A stretch of DNA of 64,000 nt from Bacteroidota bacterium (GCA_023423405.1 JAFAFR010000014.1:1-64000); one strand, 5' to 3'; positions 16,895-26,376 are shown, counted from the first letter of the stretch. The notes: generated by a model from the letters alone, not told the origin. Numbers and translations: made by a program.

Positions 16895-18394
16895 TTAAGA
16901 ATTAATTTGGTAATATACGTCACTCCACCGCAATTCGTTCTTGAATTGGTACAGATTTGTCTGTTTTCCTATCAAAACGTATTCAATTTGTAGCATGTCG
17001 GCGAAATCCTCCAGGTGCTCGGCCGTTAGGTTCTGGCTGTAGCAGGTATGGTGGGCGCCACCGGCCAGGATCCAGGCCGCGCAACCGGTTTGCATATCCG
17101 GGTAGGGCTGCCACAATACCCGGGCAACGGGCAGTTTCGGCAATTCGTGTTCGGGCGCCACGGCTTCCACTTCATTGACGAGGAGGCGGAAACGGTTGCC
17201 CATATCGATCACCGAAGCGTTCAGGGCAGGGCCGCCGGCCACATTGAAGATGAGGCGTACGGGATCGGCCTTGCCGCCGATGCCCAGCGGGTGCACCGCG
17301 CACTGGGGCTGGCCGCTGGCAATAGAGGGACAGATCTCCAGCATGTGCGCGCCCAGCACCAGCGGGCGATAGGGATCAAAATGATAGGTATAATCTTCCA
17401 TGAAAGAGTTGCCGCCCGGGAGGCCGGAAGCCATTACTTTCATGGCCCGCACCAGGGCCGAAGTTTTCCAGTCGCCCTCGCCGCCAAAGCCATAGCCGTC
17501 GGCCATCAGGCGCTGTGAAGCAATGCCGGGCAACTGCACCATGCCGTGCAGGTCCTCAAAAGTGTCGGTAAAACCTTTAAAATTGCCTTCCTCCATAAAG
17601 GCCCGCAGGCCCAGTTCAATTCGTGCTGCTTCCACCAAGGAGCTGCGTTGCGCCCCGCCTTTGGCGAGAACGCCGCTGAGCTTGTACTGGTCTTCGTAGA
17701 CCGCCAGCAATTTGTTGAGGTCGGCGTCGGACACTTCGTTTATTTTTTTCACGAGGTCGCCTACGCCATAGGTATTCACACTATAACCGAATTTGATCTC
17801 GGCCTCCACCTTATCACCTTCCGTAACGGCCACCTGGCGCATGTTGTCGCCGAAACGCACAAAGCGGGCGCCCTTCCAGTCGTGGTAAGCAGCGGCGGCC
17901 CTTGCCCAAATATCGATGCGTTCCTGCACGGCCGGTTCTTCCCAATACCCCACCACCACTTTGCGGCGCAGGCGCATGCGGCTCATGATAAAACCAAATT
18001 CACGGTCGCCGTGCGCACTCTGGTTCAGGTTCATGAAGTCCATATCGATATCGGCCCAGGGAATTTCCCGGTTGAATTGCGTGTGCAGGTGCAGCAGCGG
18101 CTTCTGCAGGATCTTCAGTCCGCCGATCCACATTTTTGCAGGAGAAAAAGTATGCATCCAGGTGATGATGCCAATGCATTTTTCCGCGCGGTTGGCTTCC
18201 TGGCAGAGGCCATAAATTTCCTCCGGCGTTTTTACTACGGGCTTGAATACGATGCTAACGGAAATGCGGCTGCTCGCATTGAGTGCAGCCGCAATGGTTT
18301 GTGAGTGAGCAGCAACCTGTTTCAGGGTTTCTTCTCCATATAAATGCTGGCTCCCGGTTACGAACCAGATCTCCCATTGCTTCAGATCTGTCAT
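16895..18394 (-). CDS. araA: L-arabinose isomerase
   Basis: A 499-residue protein, the same length as Escherichia coli AraA. It starts MTDLKQWEIWFVTGSQHLYG, the classic opening with the GSQHLYG signature. The metal and catalytic residues are in recognisable places: Glu in GFGGEGDWKT, Glu in SFMEDYTYHF, His in LGAHMLEICPS and His in GGAHHTCYS. It converts L-arabinose to L-ribulose in the cytoplasm. The gene is 23 bases after araD and 23 bases before the symporter, in the same transcription unit. Confidence 0.95.
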   Translation of the reverse strand: MTDLKQWEIWFVTGSQHLYGEETLKQVAAHSQTIAAALNASSRISVSIVFKPVVKTPEEIYGLCQEANRAEKCIGIITWMHTFSPAKMWIGGLKILQKPLLHLHTQFNREIPWADIDMDFMNLNQSAHGDREFGFIMSRMRLRRKVVVGYWEEPAVQERIDIWARAAAAYHDWKGARFVRFGDNMRQVAVTEGDKVEAEIKFGYSVNTYGVGDLVKKINEVSDADLNKLLAVYEDQYKLSGVLAKGGAQRSSLVEAARIELGLRAFMEEGNFKGFTDTFEDLHGMVQLPGIASQRLMADGYGFGGEGDWKTSALVRAMKVMASGLPGGNSFMEDYTYHFDPYRPLVLGAHMLEICPSIASGQPQCAVHPLGIGGKADPVRLIFNVAGGPALNASVIDMGNRFRLLVNEVEAVAPEHELPKLPVARVLWQPYPDMQTGCAAWILAGGAHHTCYSQNLTAEHLEDFADMLQIEYVLIGKQTNLYQFKNELRWSDVYYQINS

Positions 18395-18417
18395 GGTTTG
18401 TTGGTTGTTGGTATATT

Positions 18418-19116
18418 TTAAGATTGCCCGTAATAAGAATCAGGGCCGTGTTTTCTTTCGTAGTGTTTTTTAATAAGAGCCGCTTTCAGCCGCGCGGCCT
18501 GCGGGTTGATCTGCTCGGTGAACAGGGCCATCCTGGCCACCGATTCCAGCACCGCGCTGTTGTACACCGCTTTGGCAGCGGTTTTCGCCCAGGTGAAGGG
18601 CGCATGGCTTCCCACCAGCACCATTTCCAGTTCCCGGTAATCGAGGCCGCGGTCGCGGAAACAGTTCATGATCTGGAAGCCGGTTTCATATTCATAGTTG
18701 CCCCGGATCATGGCATCGTCCATCGGCGGCGCACAGGGAATGTCCACCGTATTGTGATCGGCATGCGTGGTGCCGAAAATGGGAATATCGCGAAGCGACT
18801 GTGCCCAGGCCGTAGCGTATTCACTGTGCGTATGCACAATGCCACCGATCTCTTCCCAGTGTTTGTACAATACAGCGTGGGTGCGGGTGTCGGAAGAAGG
18901 ACGAAGCTTCCCTTCCACGGTTACGCCTTCAAAATCCACCACCACCATGTCTTCCACTTTCAAACTTTCATACGGCACGCCGCTGGGCTTTATCGCAAAT
19001 ACGCCCCTGCTGCGGTCGGCCGCACTCACATTCCCAAAGGTGAAGAGCACCAGGCCGAGCTTCGGCAATTGCATATTGGCTTCATAAGCCTGCTCCCGGA
19101 TATCGCGATAAGTCAT
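18418..19116 (-). CDS. araD: L-ribulose-5-phosphate 4-epimerase
   Basis: A class II aldolase-type epimerase of 232 residues. Known family features are present: TFGNVSAADR for phosphate binding, KPSGVPYESL, SSDTRTHAVLY, the zinc site HTHSEYATAWAQ plus a later His in VGSHAPFTW, and a C-terminal KHGPDSYYGQ. The ORF is open from 19143, but starting at 19116 (MTYRDIREQAYEANMQLPK) aligns exactly with the E. coli AraD N-terminus and leaves a single base after the araB stop, so I choose it. The enzyme makes D-xylulose 5-phosphate, the exit of the pathway. Confidence 0.95.
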   Translation of the reverse strand: MTYRDIREQAYEANMQLPKLGLVLFTFGNVSAADRSRGVFAIKPSGVPYESLKVEDMVVVDFEGVTVEGKLRPSSDTRTHAVLYKHWEEIGGIVHTHSEYATAWAQSLRDIPIFGTTHADHNTVDIPCAPPMDDAMIRGNYEYETGFQIMNCFRDRGLDYRELEMVLVGSHAPFTWAKTAAKAVYNSAVLESVARMALFTEQINPQAARLKAALIKKHYERKHGPDSYYGQS

Positions 19117-19117
19117 A

Positions 19118-20797
19118 TCAGGCTGAAATGGTTTGGTGTTCACTTATATAATTACCCAACTCGCGGTAGCGCTGGTATCTTTTCGCATAATAGTCTGCGT
19201 TAGCGGCTGCGGGTTTGTACTCTGCATCGAAGCCCTGGCCCATTTGTTCCATGGCTTTCTGCACATCGGGATAGATGCCGGCTACCGTAGCGGCGAACAT
19301 GGCGGCTCCCGCCGCACAGGTTTGTTCAGAACGGTGAATGCGGATGGGCATCTGCATGACGTCGGCCATCATCTGCATGATATAGGGCGATTTTTTCGCC
19401 ACACCGCCCAGCCCGATCAATCCTTTCACCGGCACCCCCTCTTCGCGGAAGCGGTCCACGATGGCTTTGGCGCCGAAACAGGTCGCTTCTATCAATGCCT
19501 TCAATATGCGCGCTGCATCAGTGCCCAGGTGCAGGCCTGTGATGGTGGCCTTCAATTCCTGGTTGGCATCGGGGGTGCGGCGACCGTTGAGCCAGTCCAC
19601 CGCCAGCTCGTCTTTGTCCGACAAGGGAAGGGCAGCGGCCTGCGCGCTTAATTCGGGGATAAATTTGTCGTTGATCTCCGCTTCGAGGCGGCGGGCCAGA
19701 ACAGGATCGATGAGGCTCGACTGCAACAGGAATTTGCCGGTTGTTTCGGTCACCATTTTGCGAAACCACGCATAGGTATCACCGAAAGCCGACTGCCCGG
19801 CTTCCATGCCCATCATGCCCGGGATCACCGAACCCGGTACCTGTCCGCAAATGCCTTTCACCAGTATATGTTCTGTTTCTTCGAGCGGCGCCACCAGCAT
19901 GTCGCAGGTTGAAGTGCCCATCACTTTGCTGAGGTGGTAGGGTTCTATCTGGCCACCCACGGCGCCCATGTGTGCATCGAAAGCGCCCACGCCCACCACC
20001 ACATCGGCAGACAGGCCCAGCCTTTCGGCCCATTCCCGGCTCAACTGGCCGGCGGCTTTATCGGCGGTATAGGTTGCCGTAAACTGGCGGTCGCGGAATC
20101 CGTCGAGCAGCGGATCGAGGGAGCTGAAAAATTCATTGGGCGGGAGTCCGCCGAAAGCGTCGGCCCAGAGGGCTTTGTGGCCTGCGGAACAGATGCCGCG
20201 CTTCAGCTCGCTGCAATTTTTGCCGCCGGTCAAAAGAAAGGGGATCCAGTCGCAGTGCTCTACCCAGGTATAGCAGGCTTTGCGTACCGCCTCATCTTCG
20301 CGCAATACGTGCAGCGCCTTGGCCCAGAACCATTCCGAAGAATAAATGCCGCCCACGTATTGGAGATAGTTCACATCAAAGCGGGTGGCGTGTGCGTTGA
20401 TCTGCGCCGCTTCCTTCACGGAAGTATGATCCTTCCACAACACGAACATGGCATTGGGATTTTCCTCAAAGGCCGGCAGCAGCGCCAGGGGCGTGCCCTG
20501 CTCGTTTACAGCCACCGGAGTGGAACCGGTAGTGTCGACGGAGATGGCTTTCACCGCCGCAGCCGCAGCCGGACCAGCTTCGCGCAGCACGGCCCTAACT
20601 GAACTTTCCAATCCTTCCACATAATCCAGGGGGTGCTGGCGGAAACGGCTGGAAGCCGCATCGCAGAACAACCCATCCCGCCAGCGGGGATAGGCAAAAA
20701 CCGAAGCGGCGATCTCGCGGCCATCCGCGGCATCGATCAAAACAGAACGAACGGAGTCTGTTCCATAATCCACTCCGATCACAAATGACTGGGACAT
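19118..20797 (-). CDS. araB: Ribulokinase (FGGY family)
   Basis: A 559-residue FGGY carbohydrate kinase. The opening SFVIGVDYGTDSVRSVLID holds the phosphate-1 loop, SVDTTGSTPV the substrate strand, and VGAFDAHMGAVGG and MGTSTCDML are typical of AraB-type kinases. It phosphorylates L-ribulose. I start it at the ATG at 20797 (MSQSF) and reject an in-frame TTG at 20818. It is the first gene of the araB-araD-araA-symporter-araR unit, and a small palindrome lies 35-48 bases upstream. Confidence 0.93.
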   Translation of the reverse strand: MSQSFVIGVDYGTDSVRSVLIDAADGREIAASVFAYPRWRDGLFCDAASSRFRQHPLDYVEGLESSVRAVLREAGPAAAAAVKAISVDTTGSTPVAVNEQGTPLALLPAFEENPNAMFVLWKDHTSVKEAAQINAHATRFDVNYLQYVGGIYSSEWFWAKALHVLREDEAVRKACYTWVEHCDWIPFLLTGGKNCSELKRGICSAGHKALWADAFGGLPPNEFFSSLDPLLDGFRDRQFTATYTADKAAGQLSREWAERLGLSADVVVGVGAFDAHMGAVGGQIEPYHLSKVMGTSTCDMLVAPLEETEHILVKGICGQVPGSVIPGMMGMEAGQSAFGDTYAWFRKMVTETTGKFLLQSSLIDPVLARRLEAEINDKFIPELSAQAAALPLSDKDELAVDWLNGRRTPDANQELKATITGLHLGTDAARILKALIEATCFGAKAIVDRFREEGVPVKGLIGLGGVAKKSPYIMQMMADVMQMPIRIHRSEQTCAAGAAMFAATVAGIYPDVQKAMEQMGQGFDAEYKPAAANADYYAKRYQRYRELGNYISEHQTISA

Positions 20798-20831
20798 AGG
20801 CTTTATTATGGCAAACAATTTTGCCGAAAGT

Positions 20832-20845
20832 ACAAATAAATTTGT
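20832..20845. promoter_or_regulatory. Inverted repeat upstream of araB, candidate AraR site
   Basis: ACAAAT and ATTTGT flank a two-base AA spacer, 35 bases upstream of the araB ATG, in the 95-base gap before the next gene. GTACAA occurs at the left edge (20830-20835) and GTAC again at about 20852. The same GTACAA element occurs twice upstream of the first arabinofuranosidase gene. Its use by AraR is inference; the motif is short and AT-rich. Confidence 0.3.
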
Positions 20846-20892
20846 TTAAGTGTACGAATTACATTTATTATTGAACGGTCAGCCCTGCGCCT

Positions 20893-21549
20893 TTACACCA
20901 GCTTCGTATAGTCACTCACAAACTCCAGCACATTTCCATATTGACCAAAATCTTCCGGTCCGTGCAGGGTGGTCAGCACAATGGCTTTCATGCCGGCATT
21001 TTCCGCCGCCTCCACGCCTTTGGGCGCATCTTCAAACACCAGGCAATCTTCCGGCGCCAGCCCCAGGTTATCCGCACATTTCAGATAGGTCTCCGGGTGC
21101 GGCTTGCTGATGCGCACATCGTCGGCACTCACAATGGTATCGAAATAAGAACGGATCTGCAGGTTGTCCAGCACAAAATCGATGTTGAAAGGAATGGCTG
21201 CCGACCCAATGGCCATGCCAACGCCCTGCGCCTTTGCTTCGTCGAGCAACTGTTGCAGGCCGCGGATCAGCCTTAGCTCGGGCAGGTAAGCCGCCTGGTA
21301 ACGTCTTTCTTTTTCCATGGAAAGACGATCCATTTCTTCCCCGGTGAATTTTCCCTTCCCGAAGATGCGCTCCAGCACTTCGCTGTTTTTCCCATACATC
21401 TCCTTCTTCACGCCTTCGTAATCCAGTCCCGCGTTCAGGTCGTTGTTCAGGATATTGGACCAGGCCTTCACGTGGTAAGCCATATCATCGATCATGGTCC
21501 CGTTGAGGTCGAAAATAAATCCTCTAAACGCGCTCAATTGTGCATTCAT
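20893..21549 (-). CDS. HAD-superfamily beta-phosphoglucomutase-like protein
   Basis: A 218-residue HAD subfamily IA protein with an alpha-helical cap. Motif I is FDLNGT: nucleophile Asp14 is present, but the general acid/base Asp at +2 is Asn16. Motif II is AIGSAA, motif III is SKPHPETYLK and motif IV FEDAPKGVEAA, all normal. It most resembles beta-phosphoglucomutase-like sugar phosphatases. It lies 9 bases after the mutarotase gene in the arabinose block and probably handles a sugar phosphate. The Asn at +2 should weaken ordinary phosphatase turnover, so a different reaction or a regulatory role is possible. Confidence 0.8.
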   Translation of the reverse strand: MNAQLSAFRGFIFDLNGTMIDDMAYHVKAWSNILNNDLNAGLDYEGVKKEMYGKNSEVLERIFGKGKFTGEEMDRLSMEKERRYQAAYLPELRLIRGLQQLLDEAKAQGVGMAIGSAAIPFNIDFVLDNLQIRSYFDTIVSADDVRISKPHPETYLKCADNLGLAPEDCLVFEDAPKGVEAAENAGMKAIVLTTLHGPEDFGQYGNVLEFVSDYTKLV

Positions 21550-21558
21550 CCTTCCTGC

Positions 21559-22701
21559 TTATTGGAGCGTACCAACACGGTACACGGTTTCAGTATGGTA
21601 TTTTTCCCCGGGCTGCAAAATGGTGGAGGGAAAATCTTTCTTGTTGGGAGAATCGGGGAAATGCTGTGTTTCCAGGCAGAGTGCTGTGCGCAGTGCCACC
21701 GGCGTGCCGGTATGGTTCACAAAACTTCCGTTGAGAAAATTGCCGGTATAGAATTGCAGACCGGGCTCGGTGGTCAGCACTTCCAGTTGGCGGCCGCTGG
21801 CGCTGTCGCTCAATACAGCCACGCGCTCCAGGCCATTGCCGCTGCGATTCAGCACCCAGTTGTGGTCGTAACCACCAGGTACGGAGTCGATGCCGCTGCC
21901 GATGAAGCGTGACTGGCGGAAATCGAAGGGCGTGCCTGCTACGGGACGGCGTTCACCGGTAGGGATCAGGCCCTTGTCCACTGGCGTATAGGCATCGGCG
22001 TTAATGGAAAGCTTGTGTCCCAGGATGGTGGTTTTTGTATCGCCGCTGAGGTTGAAATAACTGTGGTTGGTGAGGTTTACCGGCGTGGGTTTGTCGGTGG
22101 TGGCGTCGTACACGATCGAGAGGTCATCGTCTTCTCCCAGGGTATACTTCACCGTTACCTGCAGGTTGCCCGGGTAACCTTCTTCGCCGTCTTTGCTGGT
22201 GTATTGCAGGGTGAGCGAAGGCACCGTATCATTGGTGGTAGCTGCCGTCCAGATCACTTTATCAAATCCTTTCAACCCGCCGTGCAGGTGGTTCTTGCCA
22301 TCGTTGGCAGCCAGGCGGTATTGCTCCTTGCCAATGGAAAAGCTGGCGCCGCCAATGCGGTTGCCATACCGCCCGATAAGTGCCCCGAAATAGGGTGGCT
22401 TATTCAGGTAGGGCCCAATACTGTCGAAGCCCACCACGATGCTCGAAGCCTGGCCATTCCGGTCTTTCGTAACAAAAGAGGTCACAATGCCGCCATAATT
22501 GGTGATGGTAACAATGGTGCCCTTGTGGTTCTCCAGGGTGTACAAACTGACGGGTTGCCCCTCAACGGTTCCGAAAGGAGACTGGCGGGTACCGGCAGTG
22601 GATTTTACCGTTTCCGTTTTTTCGGTGGAGGTAGTAGGCGATTGGCAGGCCGTGGCCAGCAGGGCAATCGTAAGGGCGCTTAAACAGGCGTTTTTGATCA
22701 T
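21559..22701 (-). CDS. galM: Aldose 1-epimerase (galactose mutarotase-like) lipoprotein
   Basis: A 380-residue protein with a lipobox LATAC (Cys19) and a GalM domain. Diagnostic blocks are NYGGIVTSF, GRYGNRIGGASF, NHLHGGLKGFD with the His of the first pocket, NLTNHSYFNLSG with the second His, and GGYDHNWVL. It interconverts sugar anomers. The lipid anchor puts it in the periplasm or outer membrane, where it would act on arabinose released by the GH51 enzymes before uptake. It follows the GH51 gene by about 50 bases in the same direction. Galactose is the classic substrate; arabinose is inferred from position. Confidence 0.88.
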   Translation of the reverse strand: MIKNACLSALTIALLATACQSPTTSTEKTETVKSTAGTRQSPFGTVEGQPVSLYTLENHKGTIVTITNYGGIVTSFVTKDRNGQASSIVVGFDSIGPYLNKPPYFGALIGRYGNRIGGASFSIGKEQYRLAANDGKNHLHGGLKGFDKVIWTAATTNDTVPSLTLQYTSKDGEEGYPGNLQVTVKYTLGEDDDLSIVYDATTDKPTPVNLTNHSYFNLSGDTKTTILGHKLSINADAYTPVDKGLIPTGERRPVAGTPFDFRQSRFIGSGIDSVPGGYDHNWVLNRSGNGLERVAVLSDSASGRQLEVLTTEPGLQFYTGNFLNGSFVNHTGTPVALRTALCLETQHFPDSPNKKDFPSTILQPGEKYHTETVYRVGTLQ

Positions 22702-22752
22702 TATAATTTATTTAAAGTGATTCTGTTTCTTGTTTCGGGCGGGCTGGTAAAG

Positions 22753-24726
22753 TTATTTGGAATAGGGGATTTTCAAAAGGGTAAAAGAATAAGGGGCCAG
22801 TTGCAGGTCCAACTGCTTTTTGCCGATGGTCATTTTACTGCTGACCGGCTTCACCTGCGGCTGTTCGCCGGGCGGGTTGCGGGCATCCAGGCTGGCGCCC
22901 TGCAGCAGGATCTTTTCCGCGCTGCCACCCATTTTCTTCAATCCCTTTATATCGATGCGTTTTTGTACGGACTGTGCCGATGCATTCACCATTTTGACGA
23001 TGAGCAGGCCTGCTTTTTCATCCAGCACCGCGGATGCATAGAGACTGTCTTTCCCCGAAATGGCCTTACCCGCTTCCAGCAGCGGCACTACGGCGCTTCC
23101 CTTGTTAAGACTGTAGAGCTGTTGCACATAATAGTTGGGCGTGTAATAGGTTTGCAGGTTGTCCACCCAAATCAGGTCGGGCGCCCATTGCCAGCCGTCC
23201 ACGTGGGCAAAAAGCGGCGCATAGGAAGCCATCTGCACCACGTCGGCATTGCGTTCCAGGCCGGTCATGAAAGCGGCTTCGGCCAGCGCGCTGCGCCAGT
23301 TATTGCGCACTGCGCCTTCCAGCCCATCCACATGCGCTGCATATTCGCCGGCAAAAATCTTACTGCCCTGGCGGTCGTAGTTGTCGTAGCGGCCGGCATT
23401 TTTCAGAAACCATTCGGGACGGGCATAATAGTGTTCATCGAGCAGGTCGGCCGGCATGGCCCTCAGGCTGCTGTCGAGGAATTTGAACCAGTCGCCGCCT
23501 GAATAGGGCCCCACGCTGTTGACCAGTTTGATCTCCGGGTGTTTTGCTTTCAGCACTTTCTGAAAGGCCAGGGCCCTTTCCAGGTATTGCGGCCCCCAGT
23601 TTTCGTTGCCAACGCCCATCATCTTCAACCCGAAAGGCGCAGGGTGACCCATACTGGCCCGCAAAGCGCCCCATTTCGTGGTGACGTCGCCGTTAGCGAA
23701 CTCTACCAGGTCCAGCGCATCCTGTATATAGGGATCGAGCTCTTCCATCGGCACCAGCTCGGAGGTGTTGAACTGGCAGGCCATGCCGCAGCTCAATATG
23801 GGCAGGGGCTCGGCACCGATGTCTTCGGCCATCTGGAAATATTCAAAAAAGCCGAGCCCGAAGGTCTGGTAATAGTCGGGCGCGGGGCGATGGTCGAATT
23901 CGTTGTTCCAGCGGTTGATGATCAGCGGCCGGTCGGCAACGGGACCAACTGTATTTTTCCACTGGTAACGCGTGGCCAGCTCATGGCCTTCCACGATGCA
24001 ACCACCGGGGAAGCGGATAAAGCCGGGTTTCAGGTCGGCCAGGGCCTGCACCATATCACCGCGCAGGCCACCCTTACGGCCTTTCCAGGTATCGCGCGGA
24101 AACAGCGAAAGCTGGTCCAGGTCGATGTTTCCCTTCCCCACAATGCCGATCTGCAGGCGGCCTCTCTGGGCCGAATCCGAGGCACGGAAATGTACCGATG
24201 CCTGCTGCCATTCGTTTCGGCTGTCCGTGGGCGTTATCGAAGCCGCGCCGATCTCCCGGCCTGCCGCATTCAGCAGCCGGAGCTGCAACTGTACGCCCGG
24301 CTGTTGCTGGCGGTACCAGAAAGAAAAATCGTAGTCCATACCCGCCTTGATGCCCATGCCACGGAAGCCTTCGTTGGTGAGCTGCAGGCCACCCGGCTGC
24401 AGGTCCCTTGCCTGCACCCGGATGAAACGCGGGTTGCGCGGACGCTGCTGCGCATCATTGATCACGCGGATATCACCTTCCTTCCATTGTTTGCCGGAAA
24501 TTTCCCAACCCATAAATGGTTCGCGGAATTCGAAGGAGCGGTTCTTCACCAGTTCGGCATAGATGCCGCCATCGGCTCCCAGGTTGATGTCTTCAAAAAA
24601 CACACCCCACATATTGGGCGAAACGCTGGCCGTTTTCCTGGATGCATCGAGGGTCCAGGCATCCTGGGCAACAACTGCCTTCCCTGCCAGTATCGAAATG
24701 GCCAGGGCTATAACCTGTTTTTGCAT
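22753..24726 (-). CDS. Secreted alpha-L-arabinofuranosidase, GH51, with carbohydrate-binding-like insert
   Basis: A 657-residue secreted enzyme with signal peptide ending near VVAQ (about residue 20). The N-terminal stretch (WGVFFEDINLGADGGIYAEL, about 40-59) is typical of GH51. A CBM4/9-like beta domain sits between about 90 and 195, then the TIM barrel holds RFPGGCIVEG, the acid/base Glu in GVGNENWGPQ and the nucleophile Glu in FAGEYAAH. It should remove L-arabinofuranosyl side chains from arabinan or arabinoxylan outside the cytoplasm. It ends 52 bases before the mutarotase gene. It is a different GH51 branch from its upstream neighbour, so the two may split linkage or chain-length work. 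Confidence 0.9.
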   Translation of the reverse strand: MQKQVIALAISILAGKAVVAQDAWTLDASRKTASVSPNMWGVFFEDINLGADGGIYAELVKNRSFEFREPFMGWEISGKQWKEGDIRVINDAQQRPRNPRFIRVQARDLQPGGLQLTNEGFRGMGIKAGMDYDFSFWYRQQQPGVQLQLRLLNAAGREIGAASITPTDSRNEWQQASVHFRASDSAQRGRLQIGIVGKGNIDLDQLSLFPRDTWKGRKGGLRGDMVQALADLKPGFIRFPGGCIVEGHELATRYQWKNTVGPVADRPLIINRWNNEFDHRPAPDYYQTFGLGFFEYFQMAEDIGAEPLPILSCGMACQFNTSELVPMEELDPYIQDALDLVEFANGDVTTKWGALRASMGHPAPFGLKMMGVGNENWGPQYLERALAFQKVLKAKHPEIKLVNSVGPYSGGDWFKFLDSSLRAMPADLLDEHYYARPEWFLKNAGRYDNYDRQGSKIFAGEYAAHVDGLEGAVRNNWRSALAEAAFMTGLERNADVVQMASYAPLFAHVDGWQWAPDLIWVDNLQTYYTPNYYVQQLYSLNKGSAVVPLLEAGKAISGKDSLYASAVLDEKAGLLIVKMVNASAQSVQKRIDIKGLKKMGGSAEKILLQGASLDARNPPGEQPQVKPVSSKMTIGKKQLDLQLAPYSFTLLKIPYSK

Positions 24727-24732
24727 GATCGT

Positions 24733-26292
24733 TTATTGCAGGGTCAGTACCACCACCGAAGCCGGCGGCATTTTTACGCTGAGCTGGTTTCCTTTTATGG
24801 ATGCACCGTTGAAGGCAACGGGCTGCACTTTATCAGGCGCTTCAAAACTGTTGTAGTCCTGCAGTTTGGCGGAAGCCAGTATACGGCCGCTGACTTTTTT
24901 CAGCGCTGCACCGTCGAGCTGGAGGCTCACCGGGATATTCGCATGTGGGTCAACGTTGGTAAGCGTTACGTGCGTGATGCCGGCTTTGTCGCGCGAGGCG
25001 GAAACCGATATGGCCGGAATGGTATCTTTCCCATACACATAGTTCGGGGTTTTCAGGGCCAGGGGGATCAGGGTGGCGTCCTGATGCACGTTGTACATCT
25101 CCATCACATGATAGGTGGGAGTGAGGATCATCTTCGATTTATTGGTCAGGATCACTGCCTGCAGCACGTTGATGATCTGGGCCAGGTTGGCCATCCGCAC
25201 ACGTTCGGCGTGGTTGTTGAAAATGTTCAGCGTCATGCCCGCCAGTACCGCATCACGAATGGTGTTCTGCTGGTAGAGGAAACCGGGATTGGTACCTTTT
25301 TCCACATCGTACCAGCCGCCCCATTCGTCCACCACCAGCGCGATCTTTTTCTGCGGATCGTATTTGTCCATGATGGCGGAATGTTTATTCACCAGCTCTT
25401 CCATTTTCCAGGCTTCACGCATGATAATGGCGTACTGGGCTTCCGTGAAATCAACGGCAGGCCCCTTGGCGCTCCAGTTGATCACCGAATAGTGGTGCAG
25501 GGCTACGCCTTCGAGCAGGTGGCCCGGCACATTTTTCATCAACACTTCCGTCCAGTGGTAATCGCCGGAGCTGGCGCCGGAGGCGATGCGGAACAGCCTG
25601 CTGGAATTGGTCCAGTTGCTCATGAACGTGGCGTACTTGCGGTATTCGTCGGCATAATATTCAGCCGTCATATTGCCGCCGCAGCCCCAGGCCTCATTGC
25701 CCACGCCCCAGAAATGCACGTTCCAGGGATCCTTGCGGCCGTTTTCCTGGCGCAGTTTGCTCATGGGGCTCTCGCCGTCGAAGTTCACATACTGCACCCA
25801 GTCCGACAATTCCTTCACCGTGCCGCTGCCTACATTGCCCGCCAGGTAAGGCTCCGCGCCGATCCGTTCACACATGTTCAGGAAATCGTGCGTGCCAAAG
25901 CTGTTGTCTTCGGTTACGCCCCCCCACCAGGTGTTCACCATCGTGGGACGTTTTTTCTTGTCGCCGATGCCGTCCATCCAGTGATAGGTATCGGCAAAAC
26001 AGCCGCCGGGCCAGCGAAGCTGCGGCACTTTCAGTTTTTTGAGCGCCGCGATCACATCGTTGCGCACGCCGTCGGTATTGGGAATGGTACTGGTATCGCC
26101 CACATAAAAACCACCATAGATACAGGTGCCGAGGTGTTCCGCAAAATGGCCGTAAATGTTTTTACTGATCGTGGTTTTTGCTTCCGAAAAACGGAGCGTG
26201 GCACTTGCTTCCTGTGCCTGAACGCGGGAAAGAGCCAGCAGGCCGCAAAAAGAGAAGATCGAAATACGAATGTAGTTCTTACATGCAAGCAT
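24733..26292 (-). CDS. Secreted alpha-N-arabinofuranosidase, GH51
   Basis: A 519-residue GH51 enzyme, without the inserted carbohydrate-binding domain of its neighbour. A signal peptide ends near RVQAQ (about residue 27). YGHFAEHLGTCIYGG opens the catalytic part, RWPGGCFADTYHW binds sugar, the acid/base Glu is in GVGNEAWGCGG and the nucleophile in VDEWGGWYDV. The ORF is open to 26364, but the ATG at 26292 (MLACKNY) gives the signal peptide directly, so I use it. It is the first gene of the arabinose block, 6 bases before the second GH51 gene, and diverges from xseA. Confidence 0.9.
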   Translation of the reverse strand: MLACKNYIRISIFSFCGLLALSRVQAQEASATLRFSEAKTTISKNIYGHFAEHLGTCIYGGFYVGDTSTIPNTDGVRNDVIAALKKLKVPQLRWPGGCFADTYHWMDGIGDKKKRPTMVNTWWGGVTEDNSFGTHDFLNMCERIGAEPYLAGNVGSGTVKELSDWVQYVNFDGESPMSKLRQENGRKDPWNVHFWGVGNEAWGCGGNMTAEYYADEYRKYATFMSNWTNSSRLFRIASGASSGDYHWTEVLMKNVPGHLLEGVALHHYSVINWSAKGPAVDFTEAQYAIIMREAWKMEELVNKHSAIMDKYDPQKKIALVVDEWGGWYDVEKGTNPGFLYQQNTIRDAVLAGMTLNIFNNHAERVRMANLAQIINVLQAVILTNKSKMILTPTYHVMEMYNVHQDATLIPLALKTPNYVYGKDTIPAISVSASRDKAGITHVTLTNVDPHANIPVSLQLDGAALKKVSGRILASAKLQDYNSFEAPDKVQPVAFNGASIKGNQLSVKMPPASVVVLTLQ

Positions 26293-26313
26293 AATTCGAG
26301 GTCGTTGGTTAAT

Positions 26314-26325
26314 AATTGTACAATT
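26314..26325. promoter_or_regulatory. 12-bp palindrome upstream of the arabinofuranosidase genes
   Basis: AATTGTACAATT is a perfect palindrome 22 bases upstream of the GH51 ATG at 26292. A second GTACAA lies at 26344-26349. The shared GTACAA core with the araB upstream region makes it a candidate AraR site. The palindrome is seen; the regulator is inference. Confidence 0.3.
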
Positions 26326-26376
26326 TACACTTTCAAACCGATCGTACAACATTTTCCGATTCAATATCTTTACCGG

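Noticed and set aside
20798..20818. TTG start for araB at 20818
   Set aside because: The ATG at 20797 gives the standard kinase N-terminus.
23539..26376. A 2.8-kb open frame upstream of xseA on the plus strand
   Set aside because: It is antisense to the two GH51 genes, which have clear catalytic motifs; the exonuclease homology begins only at 26377.
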